Positions 1-5,577 of a DNA stretch of 7,923 bases are shown piece by piece. Under the pieces are notes generated by a model. That model was given only the letters and a program-made list of their open reading frames with translations. It ran no database searches and was not told where the DNA came from. Each line of letters starts with the position of its first letter. Position 1 is the first letter of the stretch. The DNA lies in assembly GCA_016781225.1 (NCBI GenBank), contig JADDQT010000083.1, positions 1 to 7,923 on the forward strand, given 5' to 3'. This DNA comes from Actinomycetota bacterium (GTDB taxonomy: Bacteria > Actinomycetota > Acidimicrobiia > Acidimicrobiales > GCA-2861595). The position numbers and the translations under genes are program-made.

Positions 1-455
1 TCATGGTCCCCTCAGCATTCGTGCCGCGCTCCGCGCGGAGCATGGTCGCATCGGCCATCCGATCGGTCTTCGAGCAGCCCGACGAGGCGTCGGCGCACGA
101 GCAGCTGGGGCGGGTCGTCGAGGACCTCCGGCCGCGCTTCCCGGGCGTCGCCGACCTGCTCGCCGACGCCGAGCCCGACCTGCTCGCCCACTTCACGTTC
201 CCCGACACGCATCGCCGTCAGATCCGCTCCACGAACCCCCTCGAGCGGCTGAACAAGGAGATCAAACGCCGGACCGCGGTCGTCGGGATCTTCCCCAGCC
301 GGGCGTCGGTGATCCGACTCGTGGGCATGGTCCTCGCCGAACAGGACGACGAGTGGCAGGACGGGCGCCGCTACTTCCGACCGGAGACGATGGCGCTCAT
401 CGATGCGGCCGTCGAGCGAGAGGAGGTGGGACCGGCACTGCTGATGGCGAGCTGA
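1..455 (+). CDS. IS256/mutator-family transposase, C-terminal fragment
   Basis: This is the C-terminal part (about 150 residues) of a DDE transposase of the IS256 (mutator-like) family, which cuts and joins the ends of its insertion sequence. The block TNPLERLNKEIKRR (residues 77-90 counted from the ATG at base 3) matches the family signature around the catalytic glutamate, here probably Glu81. The downstream IFPSR, the RLVGMVLAEQDDEW stretch and RRYF are also typical of the family. The two catalytic aspartates lie further N-terminal and are not in the window. Family members are usually about 400 residues, so the reading frame is taken to continue through the left edge; the ATG at base 3 is unlikely to be the real start. 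The end looks natural: the stop is at 453-455, shortly before a terminal-repeat-like sequence. Whether the full copy is intact cannot be judged. Confidence 0.9.
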   Translation, partial: MVPSAFVPRSARSMVASAIRSVFEQPDEASAHEQLGRVVEDLRPRFPGVADLLADAEPDLLAHFTFPDTHRRQIRSTNPLERLNKEIKRRTAVVGIFPSRASVIRLVGMVLAEQDDEWQDGRRYFRPETMALIDAAVEREEVGPALLMAS

Positions 456-478
456 AGCTGGAGGCGCGAGGACGACGT

Positions 479-508
479 CCTGTTACACCAACTCCCGGGA
501 CTTGACCC
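479..508. repeat. Putative right terminal inverted repeat of the IS256-type element
   Basis: Twenty-three bases after the transposase stop comes a segment that, read inward from the outer end on the minus strand, starts GGTCAAGTCCCGGGAGTTGG and continues into GTGTAACAGG. This agrees with my recollection of IS256-family ends in GC-rich bacteria. The position just after the stop is right for an IRR. The matching left repeat is outside the window, so this rests on position and resemblance. Confidence 0.6.
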
Positions 509-513
509 TCGAT

Positions 514-578
514 GGGCCGCCAGCTCAATGGTAGAGCAGCTGACTCTTAAGTCTCTGGCTCCCAGCGCTGCGGCCACC
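514..578 (+). pseudogene. Degenerate tRNA-Lys(CUU) gene, intact 5' half only
   Basis: Bases 514-550 form a textbook tRNA 5' half: acceptor strand GGGCCGC, CA at positions 8-9, D-arm GCTC...GAGC with GGTA in the loop, anticodon 5' strand GCTGA, and a 7-base loop CTCTTAA with anticodon CTT (546-548), which reads lysine AAG codons. After 550 the match fails. The next bases, GTCTC, pair with the anticodon stem at only one Watson-Crick position and one G-T wobble, and no GTTCGA-type T-loop follows. GCGGCC at 570-575 could pair with six bases of the acceptor strand and is followed by ACC. This resembles an acceptor 3' strand with one C missing, but the span is about ten bases too short for a tRNA. 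I read it as a tRNA-Lys gene or attachment-site copy that lost its 3' half or decayed. It lies directly beside the IS end. Confidence 0.6.
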
Positions 579-697
579 CTCGTGGCACAACGAAATCGGC
601 ACAATCAGCCGCTCTTTGATCGCGTCGCGCGGTTCCGTCACGGCGAGCCTAACCGACGCGGCCAGCTCGCGCATCGTCGGCGCGTTGGGCGCTCTTG

Positions 698-725
698 CTC
701 GCTAGCTTGTACTCGCTAGCGTGTA
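698..725. repeat. Tandem 14-bp direct repeat
   Basis: CTCGCTAGCTTGTA (698-711) is followed at once by CTCGCTAGCGTGTA (712-725), identical at 13 of 14 positions. Each copy contains the palindrome GCTAGC. The array covers the last codons and the stop (716-718, minus strand) of the ribbon-helix-helix pseudogene, so it may be a small duplication in decaying sequence or a binding site. Confidence 0.7.
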
Positions 726-1111
726 ACTGTGGCACGGCTGCGGTAGCGTTCCTTCGGGTCTCGGAACTGGTTTACGCCACCACTACGATTGGACGGCGGC
801 GAAGTCGGTACGCCTTGGACCGACCGAAGAAGGCCGGTGATCTGCACGTTGGTCACGCCCGGTCGTCCACCGGCGTCGACGTACCGAGCGATCGCCTCTC
901 GTACCACCTCGGAGAAGGTCAGCCCGCGCTGCTCGGCCACAGCGCGCAGCGCTTCGACCTGGATCTGGTCGATGCGCAGCGAGAACTACGCATCGTCCGA
1001 CTTCCGCCCGCGACGCAACCTGCGGGCGGGCTCCCAGTCCGCGGGATCGCCCAAGGCCGGTTGCTCTTCTTCTGTTAGTCCCGCGAACTGGTGCTTGTCC
1101 CGTTCCGTCAC
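716..1111 (-). pseudogene. Ribbon-helix-helix (CopG/antitoxin-type) gene split by an in-frame TAG
   Basis: One reading frame runs from a GTG at 1109-1111 to a TAG at 716-718. The GTG is preceded eight bases upstream by GAAGGAG, a strong ribosome-binding site. The first 41 codons (starting MTERDKHQFAGLTEEEQ and ending RGRKSDDA) stop at TAG 986-988. The frame then resumes with FSLRIDQIQVEALRAV and GLTFSEVVREAIARYVDAGG. This is a ribbon-helix-helix fold: a short beta strand (FSLRID) that would contact DNA, then two helices, as in CopG/Arc-like antitoxins and repressors. The TAG falls just before the strand, where a tyrosine codon (TAC or TAT) would be natural, so one base change explains the break. 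Terminated at TAG, the product lacks the whole DNA-binding domain. The internal GTG at 938-940 lies inside helix 1, so re-initiation there would not restore the fold. Readthrough cannot be excluded. The role, an autoregulated antitoxin or repressor, is inferred from the fold. Confidence 0.75.
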
Positions 1112-1263
1112 CAGTCAGTCTCCTTCGTGTCCCATGCAGTCCCACGCGGTCCATAGGCCGCCTTCATGGCCTGCTCTGAGCGCGACAGTGACCAGACGAC
1201 CAGTCGCTGCGATCCGTCGCCCGAAAGTGATCGGACGAGCCCACGCACTCGCGCAGACTTCAT
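1108..1263 (-). CDS. Unrecognised small ORF overlapping the RHH gene start (doubtful)
   Basis: A 51-codon frame from ATG 1261-1263 ends in TGA at 1108-1110. That stop overlaps the GTG start of the ribbon-helix-helix gene as GTGA, the arrangement of translationally coupled gene pairs. About two thirds of its third positions are G or C by my hand count. The C-terminal part includes LVVWSLSRSEQAMKAAYG and TAWDTKETDW. I do not recognise the protein. The frame stays open upstream of the ATG to about 1391 without a convincing start, so the N-terminus is uncertain or lost. By position it could be the remnant of a toxin partnered with the antitoxin-like gene, but no toxin motif is visible. It may be chance. 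Confidence 0.25.
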   Translation of the reverse strand: MKSARVRGLVRSLSGDGSQRLVVWSLSRSEQAMKAAYGPRGTAWDTKETDW

Positions 1264-1460
1264 GGCTCGGTCGCAGGCCACACGAAGTCGTGCCGACAGA
1301 CTCGTCCTTGAGTGTCCGCACAGGGCGTCGACCGCTCTTACGGCGCCGCGTCGGCATCGCGAAGCCCTGTCGTGCCCGTTGACGCTCGGTCACGAGAGTC
1401 GTTGTGTCCCGCGAGTCGTCTACCCGGTCTCCATCAAGCGTGCTTTGGCGTCGCCCCTCC
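1112..1460. other. Region without an assignable gene
   Basis: Apart from the doubtful small ORF at its left end and the ribosome-binding site of the ribbon-helix-helix gene (about 1119-1125), I see no gene here. Several frames are open on both strands, as expected in GC-rich DNA, but none gives a recognisable protein. I also find no convincing GC hairpin plus T-run after the stop of the hydrolase gene at 1461, so the terminator of the minus-strand operon is not identified. The stretch looks like decayed accessory DNA. Confidence 0.5.
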
Positions 1461-2393
1461 CTAGACCGCCTGAAATATGCGTGTGTGCTCGACTTGGAGG
1501 ATCCGTCCAAATCCCGGGTACGGCCAGTGTCCCGCCGCTACGACGGAGCCGCTGCTCGACAGTTCCTCGAACATCCTTTGCCTGGTAGCGGCGGATTGCT
1601 TCGGATCCGTGTCCCACACCGGTGACCACTCCGGGTGGTCGAGCTGTGCTTGGTAGTGAGTGACGTCGCCCAGGATCATCGCACGCTCCCCAGCGGAGTA
1701 GATCCCGATGGCGACGTGTCCTGGCGTGTGACCCGGTGTCGACACAAAGTTGATCTGGCGGTCGATTGATTCGTCTGCGCTGCAGAACTTGGCCTTACCG
1801 GCCTCGGCGAGAGCCATGACGCACTGTCGCAAGTGCTGATGCCCTGGCTGATCGATTCGTTCTGGTCGGAGCCAGTGGTCGGCCTCGGCGGCCTGAAAGA
1901 GGAACGTGGCGCTCGGAAAGAACGGGACCGCTGTTCCACGCTCGTCATCGACGGTATTCCACCCCACGTGGTCGTTGTGCATATGCGTGTTGACGACTAG
2001 GTCGATATCCTCAGGAGCGACACGTATTTCACGAAGTCGCCGGTCGAGATATCCCATCGCTTCTCCCGAACGGCCACGGTTGCCAATGCCGGTGTCGAAG
2101 AGAATGTTCTTACTGCCGGACCGGGCAAGGAAACACGTGGTCGGAAGCCGGACCAGCGGCGCCTCTGCAGCGTCACCGTACGAGAGCAGCATTTCCTGCC
2201 CAAAGAGGGGCAAGAACTGGCGCGCGTCGCACAGAACCACCGAGTCAAGGAGCGCGGTCACGTCAATGTCGCCCACTCGGATGACGCGCGCTTCGGGGGC
2301 CACTTCAGCAGAAGCGTCGATACACGGTCCCCATGATGCTGGGTCCCCGTGCCGCGGTTGAAGGTCGTCGGCCACTACTGCGCCACCGCGCAT
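1461..2393 (-). CDS. Metallo-beta-lactamase-fold hydrolase, lactonase-like
   Basis: This 310-residue protein has the metallo-beta-lactamase fold that binds two metal ions, usually zinc. The signature THMHNDHVGWN supplies His137, His139, Asp141 and His142. GHTPGH (221-226) gives a further ligand at His222, LGDVTH supplies the bridging Asp243, and AAGHWPYPGFG supplies His289. The whole ligand set is therefore present and the enzyme should be active. The HMHNDHVGWN form and the wide insert after it resemble the lactonase/quorum-quenching and GumP-like branch rather than true beta-lactamases. The substrate cannot be read from sequence; a lactone or ester is a fair guess. There is no signal peptide, so it should be cytoplasmic. 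It is last in the operon. The ATG at 2391-2393 overlaps the preceding gene by 19 bases and has GGAAG 10 bases upstream. GTG 2373-2375, overlapping the upstream TAG by one base, is an alternative start. Confidence 0.9.
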   Translation of the reverse strand: MRGGAVVADDLQPRHGDPASWGPCIDASAEVAPEARVIRVGDIDVTALLDSVVLCDARQFLPLFGQEMLLSYGDAAEAPLVRLPTTCFLARSGSKNILFDTGIGNRGRSGEAMGYLDRRLREIRVAPEDIDLVVNTHMHNDHVGWNTVDDERGTAVPFFPSATFLFQAAEADHWLRPERIDQPGHQHLRQCVMALAEAGKAKFCSADESIDRQINFVSTPGHTPGHVAIGIYSAGERAMILGDVTHYQAQLDHPEWSPVWDTDPKQSAATRQRMFEELSSSGSVVAAGHWPYPGFGRILQVEHTRIFQAV

Positions 2394-3733
2394 ACTATCG
2401 AGTCTTCCAGCCAGAAAGGCGGTAGATAGGCCGGCAGCGCAGACAGGGGTAGGACCTCGTCGCTAAGCGGAATACCGAGCTCGTCCCGCATGAAGGCTCG
2501 TCGCGCGGTGATCCGAGCCCACGCATCCGGGTAGGTCTCGGCGAATTCGGAGCGCAAGCCCTCGTCGGCAATGGCGATCGTGTCCTCGCAGTTGAGCGTC
2601 CAGCCGGGGGGCATCGGATAGGGGATGATGTCACTCTGGAGCGCCATAGAGGAGGCGATCCGTTGGCGACTCCCGTCCCAAACGGGAGTATGGATCCACT
2701 CCTCCAAGGAAATCTGGTGACCTGGGTTGAGGAGTGGCCGCCAGTTCGCGGCGGCAAGCTCGGCCATGACGGCGTCGTTGATGTCACCGCCGGTCACGCC
2801 AATCCCGATGGTGCCGTACCAGGCGACAATCGCTGAAAAGTAGGGCGCCACGACAGCGTTCACGAACGCCTCGTCCGGGTCGGGCGTCACAAGTCCGGCA
2901 CGGCAGCAGAGGCCTCCCCAGTACCCTACCGCCGTTGAAACGCCGTCGCCTCGGTTGATTCGGCGACTGGTCGGGCTTCGGAGGCCGATGATCGGGCCTG
3001 TGCCCGAGGTCAGCATGACGTGGCACGAGAGCGGATCGCCCTCGTACTCCAGGCTCGCGGCGGCCTCGTATTCGGTCATCCCAGGCTTCGTGCCGCAGAC
3101 GATACGACGGACGCCTTGGGAGGCGCGCACAGCGGCCCACTCGAATGCGGCGAGCTGCGCGACGGAGTTGTGGACCCGGAGTCCGTTCACGGGGTCCATC
3201 AAAGCCTTGGTGCAATCGCTCGGGTCCGAAGCTGTCACCGTTCGCACTGCCCCGACGATGAGCGCAGGGACGAATGCCGGCACATCCGGAGAGTCCGACT
3301 CCACAGACTCGAGGTACTTCCATCCTGCAATCGCGACGCGGTCACCCGTTGCCAGTCCAATGTCTCGGAGGACGCTTGCTAGGCGAGGTGCCGCGTCTCG
3401 CGGCTGGCCGAGGAGGCTAAAGGACTGGCACAGAGCGAGATCCATCGGCAGCGCCGCTAATGGCGCGTAGAGTCGTCCCTCGTTTCCCACGACGAGGACG
3501 CGAAGGCCGCCTTCCCCTAACACGAGAACGGCTTCCTCAAAGCGTGGGTCGTGTCCGGACACCCACGCCAGGTTCGCTGAGTGTTCCCGGTCGCCGTAAA
3601 CCAGCACCCAGTCGGCATCGACGGCCTCGTACAGGCGGTCGGCGCGACGCTCGTATTCCTCCACCGGCACCGATGGCGACTCGGCTGATGCCCCGAAGTC
3701 CGGCTCGGGGACGCGACGCAGCTCGACCTTCAT
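2375..3733 (-). CDS. M24/creatinase-fold protein lacking canonical metal ligands
   Basis: This 452-residue protein looks like a two-domain member of the M24 (Xaa-Pro aminopeptidase, prolidase, creatinase) superfamily. An N-terminal creatinase-like domain covers roughly 25-170 and a pita-bread domain about 190-400. Landmarks are RVHNSVAQLAAFEWA (186-200), GTKPGMTEYEAA (214-225), RGDGVSTAVGYWGG (261-274), GHQISLEEW (338-346) and LNCEDTIAIAD (380-390). In metallopeptidases GD is followed by two metal-binding aspartates. Here the first is replaced by Ala268 and the second falls on Arg278 or Ala279. The EPG glutamate region reads QSDIIP. His339 and Glu383 remain. It is thus unlikely to be a standard two-metal peptidase; the metal-free amidinohydrolase creatinase is a precedent for other chemistry on this fold. 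AGGAGGGG six to seven bases before ATG 3731-3733 fixes the start. No signal peptide is seen. It is fourth in the operon, 19 bases after the second permease. Confidence 0.8.
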   Translation of the reverse strand: MKVELRRVPEPDFGASAESPSVPVEEYERRADRLYEAVDADWVLVYGDREHSANLAWVSGHDPRFEEAVLVLGEGGLRVLVVGNEGRLYAPLAALPMDLALCQSFSLLGQPRDAAPRLASVLRDIGLATGDRVAIAGWKYLESVESDSPDVPAFVPALIVGAVRTVTASDPSDCTKALMDPVNGLRVHNSVAQLAAFEWAAVRASQGVRRIVCGTKPGMTEYEAAASLEYEGDPLSCHVMLTSGTGPIIGLRSPTSRRINRGDGVSTAVGYWGGLCCRAGLVTPDPDEAFVNAVVAPYFSAIVAWYGTIGIGVTGGDINDAVMAELAAANWRPLLNPGHQISLEEWIHTPVWDGSRQRIASSMALQSDIIPYPMPPGWTLNCEDTIAIADEGLRSEFAETYPDAWARITARRAFMRDELGIPLSDEVLPLSALPAYLPPFWLEDSIVCAVAQ

Positions 3734-3737
3734 GAAC

Positions 3738-3746
3738 CCCTCCTGG
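3738..3746 (-). promoter_or_regulatory. Strong ribosome-binding site for the M24-like gene
   Basis: On the minus strand CAGGAGGGG lies in the 19-base gap between the second permease and the M24-like gene, four bases before the ATG. It is the best Shine-Dalgarno sequence in the operon and suggests efficient independent initiation on this gene. Confidence 0.75.
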
Positions 3747-3752
3747 GACGTC

Positions 3753-4673
3753 TCAGCCCTTGACGGCTCCGGACGTGATGCCGGCGATGAACCGCTTCTG
3801 CGCGAACAGGAAGACGGCTACCACAGGCAGCGTTGACAAGACCGAGGCCGCGATCAGCAGGTGGGTGGGACGAATATAGAAGCCCTGCAAGCTGGCGAGA
3901 AAGACGGGATATGTGGCCGCCTCGTTCGTCTGTAGGTATGCGAGAGGAAGCAGCAGCCCGTTCCAGCTGTTGAGGAACAACCAGATCGCCAGACCCGCCA
4001 TGCCCGGGCCGACGATGGGGAGAACGACGTGGCGGAAGATGCCGAACTCGCTCGCGCCGTCAATCCGCGCCGACTCGAGTAGCTCCGTCGGCACCGCGCT
4101 GCCGATGTATTGGCGCATCCAGAAGATCCCGAACGCCGGTGCGATCTGAGGCAGGATAATGGAAAAGAGTGAGCCAATGAGGCCTATCCTGCTCAGAAGG
4201 AGGAAGTTCGGGATCACCGTGACAACGGCAGGGATCATCATCGTGGCGAGGATTACCGCGAACAGCGCGTCACGCCCGCGGAACTGGTACTTCGCGAACG
4301 CGTACCCAGCAGCAGTGTTGAGATAGACGCCGACGACGGTCACGGCGGTTGCAGCCAGGACGCTGTTCAACATCGACCGGAGGAATCCCGTGGACGTCAA
4401 GAGTTCCTGGTAGTTCTCAAGCGTCACGTCGTGAGGGATAAGCGTCTGCGCAGCGGACAGGATTGACTCGCGTGGCAAGAGTGACGTGATGACTAGCCAA
4501 TAGAGCGGGAAGAAGACGACTAGCGCAATCAAAAGGAGCGCACCGTTGAGCGCGGCAGCACGCACGAGTACACGCCGACGCCTCCCGGCCGAGACCCGAG
4601 GAGGGGAAGCAGCCACGGAGCGTCCAGACACGCCGCCCGCAGTGGCGCGTCGGAGGATCGGGCTACGACGCAT
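3753..4673 (-). CDS. ABC sugar transporter permease, CUT1 MalG/AraQ type
   Basis: This inner-membrane permease is the second of a pair and forms half of the channel for a carbohydrate ABC importer. With the start at ATG 4671-4673 it has 306 residues. A basic N-terminus (SAGRRRRVLVR) precedes helix 1 (about 41-64), followed by five further hydrophobic segments, as usual for MalG-like permeases. The EAA loop that docks on the ATPase is ESARIDGASEFGIFRHVVLP (200-219), with the conserved spaced glycine. The C-terminus KRFIAGITSGAVKG is typical of the MalG/AraQ/LacG branch. The start overlaps the first permease by 11 bases and has only a weak Shine-Dalgarno sequence, suggesting translational coupling. 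An upstream in-frame ATG at 4748 is rejected because it lies deep inside the first permease. The substrate is inferred only from the neighbouring araA. Confidence 0.93.
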   Translation of the reverse strand: MRRSPILRRATAGGVSGRSVAASPPRVSAGRRRRVLVRAAALNGALLLIALVVFFPLYWLVITSLLPRESILSAAQTLIPHDVTLENYQELLTSTGFLRSMLNSVLAATAVTVVGVYLNTAAGYAFAKYQFRGRDALFAVILATMMIPAVVTVIPNFLLLSRIGLIGSLFSIILPQIAPAFGIFWMRQYIGSAVPTELLESARIDGASEFGIFRHVVLPIVGPGMAGLAIWLFLNSWNGLLLPLAYLQTNEAATYPVFLASLQGFYIRPTHLLIAASVLSTLPVVAVFLFAQKRFIAGITSGAVKG

Positions 4674-5577
4674 CGCGCGCGACTCGCAGCTGAACGACGG
4701 AGGCGATGAAGACAAGGACGGCCACCGCATACGCCGCTGCCGACGCATACCCGAGCCGGAAGAACTCGAACGCGTCGCGGAAGATGAAGGTGCCCACCAC
4801 TAGCCCGGCCTCGCCAGGGCCACCTTGCGTCCCGAACAGCATGTACGCCTCGTCGAAGAGGTTGAACGTGCCGATCGTGGAGTTGATGAACGAGAACAGC
4901 AAGACGGGTTTCGACATCGGCACAACCACGCGCCAGAACACCTGCCATTCCGAGGCACCGTCGATGCGTGCCGACTCAATCGGTTCGTCGGAGAGTGCCT
5001 GGAGCCCCGCCAGCTGGATGACCATGTTGAACCCGAGCCAGCGCCAGATGACGACAAGCGAGAGAACCGGAACCGCGACGAGCGGATCGGTCTTGAGGCT
5101 GATCGGCGCTAAGCCAAGCTGGCGCAAGAGCAGATTGGGTAGGCCGTACTGGGGGTCGAGCAGCAGCAGGAAGGTGATGCCGACGACGACCAGCGAGGGC
5201 AGAACGGGCAGGAAGAATACGGCCCGGAACACGCCCCTGAACCGGACCAGCTTCGACTGGAGCATCCATGCCAGCGCTAGCCCCCCGAAACTGAGGACCG
5301 GGACGGTAAGCAGCCATACGCCCGCTGTGTTGAAAAGGGCCCGGCGAAAGGAGTTGTCACCGAGCAGGTTCAGGTAGTTATCGAGCCCGATGAACTCGCC
5401 ACCGCGGACGCCCCGCCAGCTGGTAAAGCTGAGTCCGAAGCTGTTCAGGAGCGCGTAGAGGCCGAAGGTCCCGAAGACGATGAAGAACGGAAGGATGAAC
5501 AGGTAGGGTGCAAGCCGGGGGCGGCCCGGGCCGCGTCGCGAGGAAGGCGCCGCGGCCGTCGCGGGTGCCGCTGTCAT
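4663..5577 (-). CDS. ABC sugar transporter permease, CUT1 MalF/AraP type
   Basis: This 304-residue inner-membrane permease pairs with the downstream one to form the translocation channel. After a short Ala-rich, basic N-terminus (RRGPGRPR), helix 1 spans about 23-45 (PYLFILPFFIVFGTFGLYAL), with five more hydrophobic segments and the FIGLDNYLNLL stretch typical of MalF/UgpA-type CUT1 permeases. The EAA loop is ESARIDGASEWQVFWRVVVP (201-220). The TQGGPGEAG motif (250-258) in the last periplasmic loop is also characteristic of this branch. ATG 5575-5577 overlaps the binding-protein TGA as ATGA, implying translational coupling. A longer frame opening at 5748 would run through the coding end of the binding protein and is rejected. 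The protein ends with a short charged tail (RVARDAS). Confidence 0.94.
   Translation of the reverse strand: MTAAPATAAAPSSRRGPGRPRLAPYLFILPFFIVFGTFGLYALLNSFGLSFTSWRGVRGGEFIGLDNYLNLLGDNSFRRALFNTAGVWLLTVPVLSFGGLALAWMLQSKLVRFRGVFRAVFFLPVLPSLVVVGITFLLLLDPQYGLPNLLLRQLGLAPISLKTDPLVAVPVLSLVVIWRWLGFNMVIQLAGLQALSDEPIESARIDGASEWQVFWRVVVPMSKPVLLFSFINSTIGTFNLFDEAYMLFGTQGGPGEAGLVVGTFIFRDAFEFFRLGYASAAAYAVAVLVFIASVVQLRVARDAS

Larger units (their letters stand above)
1..509 (+). mobile_element. Right end of an IS256-family insertion sequence
   Basis: The transposase fragment plus about 24 bases of non-coding DNA and a terminal-repeat-like sequence form the right part of an insertion sequence that starts outside the window. 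The outer boundary near 508-509 is inferred from the end of the repeat-like sequence. The left end and the target-site duplication cannot be seen, so the boundary may be off by a few bases. Confidence 0.7.

Noticed and set aside
584..603. Repeated GGCACA units 14 bases apart (584-589 and 598-603).
   Set aside because: Six-base repeats are too short to separate from chance.
525..674. A 49-codon minus-strand frame (starting MRELAASVRLAVTEP) that looks protein-like with GC-rich third positions.
   Set aside because: It runs through the tRNA-like sequence, has no clear ribosome-binding site and matches nothing I recognise. It could be a gene fragment but cannot be supported.
1128..1147. Two adjacent 10-base units, TGTCCCATGC and AGTCCCACGC, just upstream of the RHH gene, considered as an autoregulatory operator.
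   Set aside because: Only 8 of 10 bases agree and the unit is not palindromic; too weak to call.
1381..1460. Search for a rho-independent terminator after the MBL-fold gene.
   Set aside because: No stable GC stem followed by a U-tract was found on the minus strand.
1115..1510. A 131-codon minus-strand frame ending LWTAWDCMGHEGD, considered as a toxin gene upstream of the RHH gene.
   Set aside because: It overlaps the conserved C-terminal end of the MBL-fold gene, has poorer third-position GC than the alternative frame, and shows no family motif.
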